Source: Salisapilia sapeloensis (taxonomy: Eukaryota > Oomycota > Peronosporomycetes > Peronosporales > Salisapiliaceae). Taken from it: DNA of 23,493 nt. The position numbers and the translations under genes are program-made. Below, one piece after another: positions 9,610 to 18,894 of the stretch (positions within the stretch are counted from its first letter, which is position 1; every line of letters starts with the position of its first letter). Below the pieces are notes generated by a model. That model was not told where the DNA came from. It saw only the letters and a list, made by a program, of their open reading frames with translations, and searched no databases. The DNA lies in NCBI GenBank assembly GCA_023334545.1, contig JAADVB010000263.1, positions 1 to 23,493 of the forward strand, written 5' to 3'.

Positions 9610-10060
9610 ATGTCGTCTAGTGGAATCGCCGTGGGACTCAAGAAGGGCTACCCAAGCAACAAGAAGACCGTCCCGAAGACGTCTGCTTCGCGCAAGGGCG
9701 TACGTTTTACTTTAATATGAACGACTATGAGAAACAGACAATTGATGGAGCAAATGCGTTTCTAGCGCTGTGGACCCAAGACCAAGGTCGTCCGTGATGT
9801 CGTCCGTGAAGTTATGGGCCTCATGCCGTACGAACGTCGTATCCTTGATATGATCAAGAGCGGTGGATCCTCCGCGGAAAAGCGCATCTACAAGTTCGCC
9901 AAGAAGCGCGTACGTTTTGTCTTGTCTTATCGAAAATGCTCTATTCATACTCACGCTCGTCGTATTATAGCTCGGAACGCACCGTCGTGCACTCCAGAAG
10001 CGTGAGGAGATGAAGCAGCACTACGCCACTCTTCGTGCCAAGCAGGCTGGTGCCGCCTAA
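9610..10060 (+). CDS. RPL36: 60S ribosomal protein eL36
   Basis: Three exons, 9610-9699, 9766-9909 and 9971-10060, with introns of 66 and 61 nt that both start GTACGTTTT; 107 aa in total, the usual eL36 length. The start GIAVGLKKGYPSNKKTVPK, the core VVREVMGLMPYERRILDMIKSG and the end KFAKKRLGTHRRALQKREEM are diagnostic. It is a structural protein of the cytosolic large subunit. Exon 2 begins RCGPKTK and exon 3 begins LGTHRR, both in phase 0. No snoRNA boxes could be recognised in the introns, which are probably too short to host one. Confidence 0.95.
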
Positions 10061-10448
10061 GCTTGCTCCTAGACCGTTGCGCAGGGTAGAGGCTACCTCG
10101 CGAGCGACGGCAGCCAGCGTCAGCTGTGCTTGTGGATGCATATATCCTCTTTTAGGAGCTGCAAGTGCCTGATGCTGTCTGCTGGAACGTTGCGCTAAAG
10201 GAGAAACACGATCGGATCATGACGAATGCTTCACTTTAACGTTTTTTCATTAGTATTTCCTACACTCCTGTCGCACTGATATATTGCTTCGTTGCATGCG
10301 GTACAGACATGCTCTGTAGGCTGTCTCACGAATGACTCTAGCATGGTCCTACGTGCAAGGATGGATTGAGCTATTTTAAGCGGATCAGTTGCAACGACGA
10401 TTGCCCCGCTGACCACAACTGCATTTGGCCTAGAGAGTTGTATTAAAC
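10061..10448. other. Intergenic spacer eL36-PDE
   Basis: 388 bp between two genes on the same strand. It should contain the eL36 3' UTR and the PDE promoter. No ORF of note, tRNA, snoRNA box pair or repeat was seen. A GCATTTGG stretch about 30 nt before the PDE ATG is at best a weak initiator. Confidence 0.5.
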
Positions 10449-12693
10449 ATGAACGATACCTTGGAGGACGAGGAGTTCGAGTTCGAGTTGCCAAATAAAC
10501 CATCCGAGTCCATCGATCGATTCCGAACGCTGTCGCTGCCGGCTCGGAGACACCACACGTCCATCGTCCCGATGTCAACGCCTGACCGAGAGCGGCTTTC
10601 TGCTATTGGAAAACTAAAGGAACGGTCGCAGAGCTCGCCTGCCATTCCACCGGAAGGCCGGGAACGAGCAGGTGACCCTGCCATCACACATGCTCTGAAG
10701 TTACTACATAAACTCCAAGGAGACTTGGATACGAATGCCGAGTCAGCTACGATTTCGAGAGGCGAGTTGGACCAAATCATGAGAGGCTTTGCACATGCTT
10801 TCGAGTCGACACTGTCCGTGCTGGAGGAACATGCGGTTCGTCGTTGTATATTAGCTCCACAGGGGCCCGTGGGTAGGTAGTGGAAAGCTGGTCTGATGGA
10901 TGTCGTTCTGTAGGTAGAGGAAGAGATGCAGTCACTGTTCAAGTCCCATGCAAACGTCTTTGACGATAGCGTCCGTCAATTCATCGTCCAGAACATTACG
11001 CCAGAGGTAGACAATGTCCATTCGTACTTGTGCTTTCATGAACTTCATCCAAAGATCATGCGTAGACGGAAAGTTCCAAGACATTCCGGTCCGCAGTGCG
11101 CCGGACTAGTCTCGTCCGACAAGCTGTACTGGGCATGCAGCATACGTCGGACAATGGAAACTCTAGACAGTCGAGCAAGTGGCATCCATCTCTAGTGAAG
11201 CGAGTGCTTGCTCAGAACTGTGGCAACCATGCCGATTTCTATGCTCACATCAGTGATCCAGACGTCCTTACGACCGTCCAGAACGAGCTAGATCGAATTG
11301 ATGCATGGGATTTTGATATTTTACTAGTAGGCTACACTCGTGCTGCATAGAATGTCGAAACAGCTTAACGACGTGGAAACGTAGATCGCCAAAGCAGTCC
11401 CGAGACAAGCACTCAGTATCATCGGCGAGAAGGTAATGGAGCAGTTAGACTGCTGTGCGCAGCTGCAATGCTCCAAGACTACACTTCGAGAGTTCATCCG
11501 TGGGTATGCGATGGAGTGGACGCATTGTAGACACTTGACTGACTTTCAATTGGATACTTGGTAGAGCTAGTGCCGAGTACCACGATCGTCCCTACCATAA
11601 TGGTAACGTCTGTTGTCTTCAAGCAGGTCCTGTGCATTTCCTGTCTAATATATCACGTAGCCGAGCATGCAGCGGATGTCGCCAGGACATTATACCATTT
11701 CATCCAAGTCGGTGGGATTGGTAACTTTCTTACGCCACGCATGAAATGCGTCACGATCGTCGCTGCTATCGTCCACGACATGGTACGCAGCGTTATATGA
11801 GATTCATCTATGGCTATACATTAAGTGACCACCTCGTTCTTATGGTGGAATCAGGGGCATACAGGCTTGTCGAACAACTTTCACATTGCCGTGGAAGACG
11901 ATCTGGCAATGCAGTACCTCTTCAGATCTCCTCTCGAGCACATGCACTGTGCATTGACATTTCAGCTAATGAAGAAGAAGCGGTGTAACATTATACAAAG
12001 CCTTTCGAAAGCGGACCAGTACGAAGTACGTTCTCTATGTCTTGTAGAATGGATACGTGTTTATGATATACGCATATGGTAACCCAGATCCGAAGCTACA
12101 TCACCGACCTCGTGTTGGCTACAGACAACAGTGTCCATGCAACACACTTGGCCAAATTAGAAGGACTAGGTCGAAGGTACGTTGGACTCACATGCCGAAT
12201 CCTTTAGCAGCGCATGAACAAGTCTGATGTGACTAGAGCGAGCGAAATAGACTGGGAACTGTCCGAGCCAGATGACCAGAAGCTCGTTTTGCAGGTTTCC
12301 ATTCTAATGCCCAAGTCTCTCGCCCTGACTTGTCTAATCATTTGAGAGTAGATGTGCCTCCACGCAGCGGATGTATCGAATCCAGCAAAGAGCTTGCGGA
12401 TGGCTACGATCTGGACGGAGCGTGTGATGCTCGAGTTCTACGAGCAAGGCGATAAAGAGCGGGAGCTCTTGATGCCCATCAGCGCTGGTTTCGATCGAGA
12501 GAACCCGATTCCGTTGGAAAAGATCCAGGCAGGCTTTGTCATCGGCATCGTCCGACCCCTGTACCGGGCTCTGTGCGAGATCCCTGGCATTGAGCTCGAG
12601 CACTGTCTGGCGCAACTGAATACGAATCTGGACTACTGGCAGACAGAAATCGAGCGCAAGTCGGCACGAGAAAAGTCCGAGGAAAGCAACTAA
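10449..12693 (+). CDS. 3',5'-cyclic nucleotide phosphodiesterase (class I)
   Basis: Ten exons: 10449-10835, 10914-11006, 11066-11326, 11385-11503, 11565-11602, 11661-11782, 11855-12025, 12088-12176, 12237-12294 and 12352-12693. Together they give 559 aa with frame closed at every junction. The PDEase_I domain fills the C-terminal ~300 residues. It carries the proton-donor motif YHNAEHAADV (297-306), the metal motif HDMGHTG (338-344, split by intron 6), Asp453 in HAADVSNP, and the purine-binding Gln505 and Phe508 in IQAGFV. It hydrolyses cAMP and/or cGMP; specificity is not readable here. The N-terminal 250 residues hold a Ser/Pro/Arg-rich segment and helices, with no GAF or membrane segment visible. 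Intron 1 may instead use the donor at 10873 with an acceptor 4 nt later, adding about 12 residues; I prefer 10836 because it keeps a continuous helix. The gene ends 41 nt from the FANCI stop, tail to tail. Confidence 0.88.
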
Positions 12694-12734
12694 ACGAATA
12701 CCATGTATATAGATTTGAAATGATCGTTTCGAGG

Positions 12735-15700
12735 CTACTCCGTGCCGTCCGAGTCTTGCTGCATCGTCATCTGCGTCGCCTCCTCCTCCTCCTCCTCTTC
12801 CTCACTCCGAGGTCTCTTCTTATTCGTACTGTCGCTCGTGTCGGCCTCTCCTTCATCCTGCATGCGCTCTCGCACGAGGTTTTTATTAAAGCGAAAGTCT
12901 CTCGACTGTCGGAGCTTGCACCAGCTATCAAAATCGTAGTCGGTGCAGACCTTGGACAGTTGTAGCAGCGCGACATCCAGCTGCTCCATCCGGAAGACGA
13001 CTTCCGGAATGAGTTTGGACCATCCAGTCGCGCCAGTCTTCTTCCCCTTGCCTTTCCCTTTGCTCCCACGCATCATCATATTGTCCTTCTCTTCCTTGTG
13101 GATGCAGGCGATGAATTGGAGGAGCGTCGGAGACATATCTCTCGCCAGTCGATCAAACAGGCGCTGAAGGAACTTGGGGAGCGAGCTCTGCTTCCGACGC
13201 ACTCGGACCTTGACGAGCACACCCATCTGCTTATAGACTCTCAGCAGTAGACGAACGACACGTAAGGATAAGGCAGACGTGTTGTGATCCATCGTGATGA
13301 AGGGCTGTAGGATCCCAGCGACATCGTAGATGCGTTTGCACAGAGCCTTGAACTGGAACTGGTCCATCCCTTCCGACGTCCCGATGACGTCTCGAATAGG
13401 AAACCGATTCTCTTCCTCCAACGCATGCAGCGTACTTACGTCACTATCACCAAGCCGAAGCTCCAGTCGTCGCTGTGAAGAGTCAAAGCGTTTGACAGCC
13501 GCCTCCAAGTCAAGAGCTTCCTCCTCGCTCTTGCTAACGACCGCAAAGGCGATAGTCACGATCGCCTTACTCTCCAACATCTCTAGATCCAAAGGCTCCG
13601 GTCCGTCCATCTCGGCAGCAGTGGACTCTGCTCCGTTGCAAAAGTCCAGTAGACCTTTGGTGATCTGAACAGCAAGCGTCGACTGGAACTTACTCTGCGG
13701 ATGCGGCTGGAGAAAGACGAGCGTCATGTTCGTTACGAGGCGCTCGAGATAGACGTTGGCCGTCGTCAGCGTCCTCTTCATCCACTCCAGCTCCTTCTCG
13801 ACAAGCGAAAGCGGCAGGTGGGCGTACATGGTGCTGATCATGTCGAACACGACCGCCGCTTCTTGGAACAAGTGCTTCTGCACGAGCTCATCCAAGAGCA
13901 TCTGGAGCATCTGGGTGGACTTGTGGAGAGACTCAGCGCCTCGCAAGTAGCCAAAGGCCTTTTCATCCGCCAGTCGACACGACGTCAAAGCTTCCATCAT
14001 CCAATCGGCTGTGTCGTCAATGGACGAAAGGGACGTCCAGACGTCGAGCACGAGATAGAAGGCTTCGAGACAAGCGCATCGGACGAGTGCATGGCGCTCT
14101 CGACGTTTCGCGTCTGCGTTGGTGGAAGAGAAGAAGGAGAAGAAGAGCGAGAGAAGGAGCGGTGCGAATTGAGTGGTTAGTGCCACGGCATTTCCGTCCG
14201 ACATCGGTCGCTTCCTCCGCTTCCGAGGCGCCGAGACGACAGACTGGACCACTAGCTCGAGCGTCTCCTTTGCTTTGGCAAGTAGGAAGAGAACCAAGTC
14301 GTCACTGTCTTTCGAAGGCACGTGCTCCTCTCGTTCATATCGCTTCAGCGCTGCTTGGAGCGCAGTCGCGATGTTCGAAGGAGAGACGAGGAGCGCAACG
14401 TCCGTCGGGGCAGCGCGGCGGAAAAAGGTGTCGTCTATCTTGCTCTTGCCCACCACTCGCTTCTGCTTCTTGGGTGACTTCTTACTAGTCGCCACGTCTT
14501 TCAAACTAGCCTCCTCTACTTTCGTCGACACCCACCGATGCATCTGGAGAAAGTGGATACAGTCGTCCCACGTCGACGTATCCAGAGGCCAGGTAGAAGA
14601 CGTCGCGATGCTCCAGTTCATGCAAACCTCCCAGATCGACTGGAGGGTGAGTGCGACCTGGAGATTCGACTCGCCCATACTCTCCTGCAAAACGAACGAC
14701 GAGCTCTTGTCCAGATCGAAGTTGTCGATCGTACACTTTCGCATCCGCTCCATGACACTTTGCATCGTCCTGTCGATCTTTTCAAACGACAGAGTCGCAC
14801 TAGACGCTTGTGTCGACACCTGCGCATCCAACATGTCTTCTACATCCGCACTTTCGTCATACTGCTTTCGTAAATCCAAAACACCAATCGCCAGGAGATG
14901 CAAGAGGTAGCCCAGAGGCTCTTCATACGCCCCCACGCGTTTCGGGAGACAAGCGTCGACTTTGATAGGAGGCAAGACACTAGCATTCGTGTCGATGTAC
15001 GTCTGTAAGTGACGAAAGACCAGATCCAGGACAGCCGGACGGAGCATCGGACACTTTTGAAAGACACGTAAGAGCTCGGCGTACAACGTCAGACGGACGT
15101 TGGGCTGGAGCTGCAGCGCCTTCTTAAAGACACCACAGAACTGTCGAAAGAGCTCTTCCGCAACGACCGTGTCCGTCTGCACTTGAGACCCAGCCACTGG
15201 TCGCTGACTCCCGACACTCGCGTCGTCCGTCGGCTGCTGCGACAAGAGCGTGCCGACGTTCTGCGAGTAGAGCTGAGTGAGCGTTGCGTGTCGCCGGAAG
15301 ACTTGGGACGACAAGCCGAGGAGGAAGGAGAGGCCTTGGATGCCGACGATCCGACTGCCTTCATCCTTTCGAAACATGGCTTTCCGGAGTGTCAGGACAA
15401 AGAGGTTCTTAAGAGAAGGTTCGTCTTGCAGGAGAGGACCCAAGGCAGAGAAGAGGGCAGACGCATCGGACGGAGGCAAGTACGTCATGTACTCTAGACA
15501 GTCCTGGATCTTGGTCAAGAGCCCTCCTTTCATCTCCGAACGATGTCGATCCACCACTCGAGTCAGCAACAGCAGATACACGTGCAAACTACTAGACCTA
15601 GAGATTACGGCACTCATGATACGTTGTACAATCTCCTCTCGCGCAGCTTCTTGCAGGTGAAAGCACCGTAGGATTAGTCGAAGCCCATAGTCTTGCCACA

Positions 15701-17003
15701 GACACAAACCTTTCGTCCTGCGCTCTTTCGTCGACTGCTCCATCAGTCGAAAGCCAAAGGACAGGAGGGTGTGGGTGATCGGGTTCAGAGACCCGTCCTG
15801 GAGGAGCGTCACGGACTCTAGCAAGGCGTCTCGGAAGCTCTGATCGTCGACGTGGCTGTCCGAAGGAGCTTTCTCTCGATACGACTGGATGATGTGCGTC
15901 TGTAGATTCGACAGGACGGTCGACTGGTGCTTCGGACGAGACGCGACGATGAGCAGGAGAGACAGGTTGAAGGACGTGAGATTGCCTGTCTCGAGGTTCA
16001 GTACAGCCAACAGGACAGGTGCGATGCCGTCCTCTTGCTGCAGCAAAAGAGAGAACTCGTACAGCATCGTCGACTGGATCGACCGGAGCTCTCGTAGACT
16101 AGACGTCCGATCATCTTCACTACGACCTCGGGCTGCTCCTATGGCGTTCGAAAGCTGGTCACACAGATGCAGGATCATGGCGAGCATCAGTCGCTTGCAA
16201 AAGACATTCGACAGCTTCCCCACGAGCAGCATGACGTTATAAAAGATAGTCGGGAGGAGCTCATACGTCACGTATCCTTCTCCGACTTCACGAAACTCCT
16301 CCGTGCAGTCTCGTACGATCTTGGAGCACAAGGCTAGCTCCTGCTCCGTGTCGAGAGAAAAGTTACGGAACGTCTTGAGCGCCTGGAGGAAGAAGCGCTT
16401 CGGCCATCTCTGTGCAAAGAGCTTGTTCAGGGCATCGTCCTTGAGCTGTACGCCAGACGCCTCTTTCTCCACTGTCTCAGACGTGTCGAGAGCGACCGTC
16501 GGCACTTGGGCCAGTCGCAGCAGCAGCTGAGGCAGCAGCTCGATCGTGTGCCAGACAAACTCGTTCGAGGTGCTATGCTGACTCTCCGCTAGCTTCTGGA
16601 GGATCGTATCGACTACTATAGGCAAGTCGGACGGTCGTAAGAGATGCACTTGCTGCAGCAAGGTCTCGACGAGCGACGCAACGAGGTCTTTTGGCAGGTC
16701 TTTGGCATGTATAATCGCCACAATCGTCGTAAAAGTTCTTTTCCGCCATGCCTCTCCTTTGCGAGTACCCGTCGGAGCTCGTAGTGCCCAAAAAGCCGCT
16801 CGAACGAGATCAATAAAAGCACTCTGGTCTTGCTTGTCTGCTATCTCGGTAACATGTCGTTCGACTTGGTCTAAAGTCGCTCTGGTAAGGATCTCATATC
16901 CTTTCCTCTCCTTCTGAGGTTTATCCACCTGCTTGGTCTCTCGACAGTCTCGATACTGCTGCAGTAGGTCGACTGCCCATGCGTCGGACATGTCCTTGTC
17001 CAT
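12735..17003 (-). CDS. FANCI: Fanconi anaemia group I protein (FANCI)
   Basis: Intronless 4.27-kb gene, 1422 aa from ATG 17003 (the frame extends 9 codons up but without ATG). FANCI pairs with FANCD2 and clamps onto DNA at interstrand crosslinks after monoubiquitination. The protein is all α-solenoid, as expected. LFVLTLRKAMF at about 534-544 matches the segment that holds the ubiquitinated Lys in human FANCI, giving Lys541 here. LQLQPNVRLTLYAELLRVFQKCP (~630) and the C-terminal SRDFRFNKNLVRERMQDEGEAD match the family's conserved end with its EDGE-like motif. A basic KKRPRSEEEE tail follows. It is slightly longer than human FANCI (1328 aa). It is divergent from the kelch gene across a 107-bp promoter with E2F-like and CCAAT motifs. 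Confidence 0.85.
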   Translation of the reverse strand: MDKDMSDAWAVDLLQQYRDCRETKQVDKPQKERKGYEILTRATLDQVERHVTEIADKQDQSAFIDLVRAAFWALRAPTGTRKGEAWRKRTFTTIVAIIHAKDLPKDLVASLVETLLQQVHLLRPSDLPIVVDTILQKLAESQHSTSNEFVWHTIELLPQLLLRLAQVPTVALDTSETVEKEASGVQLKDDALNKLFAQRWPKRFFLQALKTFRNFSLDTEQELALCSKIVRDCTEEFREVGEGYVTYELLPTIFYNVMLLVGKLSNVFCKRLMLAMILHLCDQLSNAIGAARGRSEDDRTSSLRELRSIQSTMLYEFSLLLQQEDGIAPVLLAVLNLETGNLTSFNLSLLLIVASRPKHQSTVLSNLQTHIIQSYREKAPSDSHVDDQSFRDALLESVTLLQDGSLNPITHTLLSFGFRLMEQSTKERRTKGLCLWQDYGLRLILRCFHLQEAAREEIVQRIMSAVISRSSSLHVYLLLLTRVVDRHRSEMKGGLLTKIQDCLEYMTYLPPSDASALFSALGPLLQDEPSLKNLFVLTLRKAMFRKDEGSRIVGIQGLSFLLGLSSQVFRRHATLTQLYSQNVGTLLSQQPTDDASVGSQRPVAGSQVQTDTVVAEELFRQFCGVFKKALQLQPNVRLTLYAELLRVFQKCPMLRPAVLDLVFRHLQTYIDTNASVLPPIKVDACLPKRVGAYEEPLGYLLHLLAIGVLDLRKQYDESADVEDMLDAQVSTQASSATLSFEKIDRTMQSVMERMRKCTIDNFDLDKSSSFVLQESMGESNLQVALTLQSIWEVCMNWSIATSSTWPLDTSTWDDCIHFLQMHRWVSTKVEEASLKDVATSKKSPKKQKRVVGKSKIDDTFFRRAAPTDVALLVSPSNIATALQAALKRYEREEHVPSKDSDDLVLFLLAKAKETLELVVQSVVSAPRKRRKRPMSDGNAVALTTQFAPLLLSLFFSFFSSTNADAKRRERHALVRCACLEAFYLVLDVWTSLSSIDDTADWMMEALTSCRLADEKAFGYLRGAESLHKSTQMLQMLLDELVQKHLFQEAAVVFDMISTMYAHLPLSLVEKELEWMKRTLTTANVYLERLVTNMTLVFLQPHPQSKFQSTLAVQITKGLLDFCNGAESTAAEMDGPEPLDLEMLESKAIVTIAFAVVSKSEEEALDLEAAVKRFDSSQRRLELRLGDSDVSTLHALEEENRFPIRDVIGTSEGMDQFQFKALCKRIYDVAGILQPFITMDHNTSALSLRVVRLLLRVYKQMGVLVKVRVRRKQSSLPKFLQRLFDRLARDMSPTLLQFIACIHKEEKDNMMMRGSKGKGKGKKTGATGWSKLIPEVVFRMEQLDVALLQLSKVCTDYDFDSWCKLRQSRDFRFNKNLVRERMQDEGEADTSDSTNKKRPRSEEEEEEEEATQMTMQQDSDGTE

Positions 17004-17110
17004 TTTGTTGCTGCTGGTCTTTTCCTTCAATCACAGTCTCTCAATTCTATTTATATCCAATCGGAAAGAGTGGCGCCACCACTAAGGCGCCAAATTCGTA
17101 TCGGAGCATC
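17004..17110. promoter_or_regulatory. Shared FANCI/kelch promoter with CCAAT and E2F-like sites
   Basis: The whole divergent spacer is 107 bp. CCAAT lies at 17057-17061. GGCGCC occurs at 17072-17077 and again at 17086-17091, the second as GGCGCCAAA, whose reverse complement TTTGGCGCC matches the E2F consensus TTTSSCGC. FANCI is an S-phase gene in other eukaryotes, so cell-cycle control would make sense, but one 8-mer match is expected a few times by chance in a window this size. Confidence 0.45.
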
Positions 17111-18816
17111 ATGCATCTCTCCTTCGAAGGTAGGATAGCTCCTAGCTACTTGACAAATAACTCTTTGACACTTGTCTTGATACAGGTATCAAGGTCGACA
17201 TCCCGATCGAAGCTGACAACCTCAGCTTTGACTTTTGCGACGGACAGCTCGTGCTACGCTGCACAGGCTTCACCGGCAGCCTCGTCTTATCCAAGCCACG
17301 TACTTGCTCTATCTTGTTCCGATACCTCTATAAGTCTAATGCAGTGCAATAGAACCTGCTGCAGAGAAGACGCCTCCTTCTCGAACATCCAACGTCGCTC
17401 CAGACAGCTCTCTCCTAGGCTGGGTGGACTCGAGTCAGAGCGGAAGTTCGTCCCACAAGCGTCCGAATCCCAAAGCACAGGATGCACCTGACAAGACCAA
17501 AAAGGCCAAGACGTCCTTGTTCAAGACCCAGGACAAGTCGCAGCAGAAGAAACTCGTCAGCTCTTCGCTCTTCCACCAGACGCCCACAGCCAGTCCAGAC
17601 TCCTCCAACGGCTCCTTCCTGTCGCCAGATCCAAAGATGGAGACTGGCAAGAAGCGCAAGAAGACGAAAAAGACCAAGACCAAGACGAATGCCTTGTCTC
17701 CAGATGAAATTGTCGTGCCTGCGGTACAAGGCAAGTGGGATGTTTTAGACACGACAGGAGCAGACATCCCGGAACGCTGGGGTCTCTCGGCCACCAAGAT
17801 CTCGGACAATCGAGTGCTCGTCTACGGAGGCTCTGACGACGATGAAAGGACACTAGGAGACGTCCACGTCCTCCATCTCGACACGAACGAATGGATATCG
17901 TACCCAGATTCCGACGGCACGAAACGCACGTGGCACTCGAGCGTCTTTCTGCAAGACAAGGAGCTCTTCTTGACCTTTGGAGGAGAAAGAAACGACCAAG
18001 ACCAGCTCCACGTCCTCTCCGATGTCCGAGCACTCGACCCGAGGAGCATGCACTGGTTCCAACCGAGCATCGTCGGCACAGCACCCACCGCCAGGTAATT
18101 TGACACCACTCTCTCGTACCCACAAGACCATCTAACGAGCTAGTAAACTGCAGGAGCGGACATACGTGCACTGTCATCGATAGCGACGTCATCGTATTCG
18201 GTGGGAGTCGAGGTAGAAACCGACAGAGCAACGTCTTTCTACTAGACACAGGTATGTCCTCTCCTCCTCTCCTCCCACCACATCCATCTAATCTTGTCTG
18301 ACAGAGGAATGGACGTGGAAGAGCGTTCAGCCGGAAGGCAAGGGACCGTGTCCGAGAACCTACCACAGCGCCGTCACGATGGCAGACGGAAAGATCGTCA
18401 TCTTCGGAGGGAACGACGCGACAGAGAGCTTTAACAGTGTCCATGTGCTCGAGCGAAAGGGGAAAGGATGGGCGTGGAGCGAACCGGAGGTCGTCGGGCA
18501 GAAGCCCATTCCACGCACTGGACACTCTGCGACGCGGCTGAACGACCATCAGATGCTCGTCTACGGCGGATGGGACCCCCAGAGCGAAGGTGCGCCGACG
18601 CTTTTGACGGTCTTTAACGACGCGTTTGTCCTCGACACGTCGACGTGGGTCTGGACGGCAGTGGACATCCAGAATAAGGAGAATCTCATGGGTCGCGTCG
18701 GACACGCTGGAGTCGTCCAGGGCCAAGACCGAGTGCTCTTGATCGGAGGGCAGGACGGACACGAGCGACGGCAACAGTCCGTGCAGGTGCTGAGCGTAGA
18801 GAAAGACTTGTCCTAA
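17111..18816 (+). CDS. Kelch-repeat protein
   Basis: Five exons: 17111-17129, 17186-17299, 17353-18094, 18154-18251 and 18305-18816, giving 494 aa. Exon 1 codes only six residues plus one base. An unrecognised N-terminus (IKVDIPIEADNLSFDF... VLRCTGFTGSLVLSKP) is followed by a Ser/Lys-rich, NLS-like linker with KKRKKTKKTKTKT near residue 125. A six-blade β-propeller then covers about residues 150-485, each blade marked by a double Gly: VYGGSDD, TFGGERND, VFGGSRG, IFGGNDA, VYGGWDP and LIGGQDG. The basic linker suggests a nuclear protein. Propellers of this kind are protein-interaction platforms; no BTB or F-box partner domain is present, so its role is open. It converges on the Myb gene with a 78-nt gap. 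Confidence 0.85.
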
Positions 18817-18894
18817 GTACCAAATGCATATTCTTACTTGGGTTGTTAAACTAGCAATGTCCTGTCGACCTTTGCGTCCGGTCTGCGAGAGAGC

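Noticed and set aside
9700-9970. Possible snoRNA in the eL36 introns
   Set aside because: Introns are 61-66 nt, and no paired C and D boxes or H/ACA boxes were found.
17557-18774. 405-codon minus ORF across the kelch gene
   Set aside because: It runs through four kelch exons and introns on the other strand; Arg/Ser-rich shadow translation with no domain.
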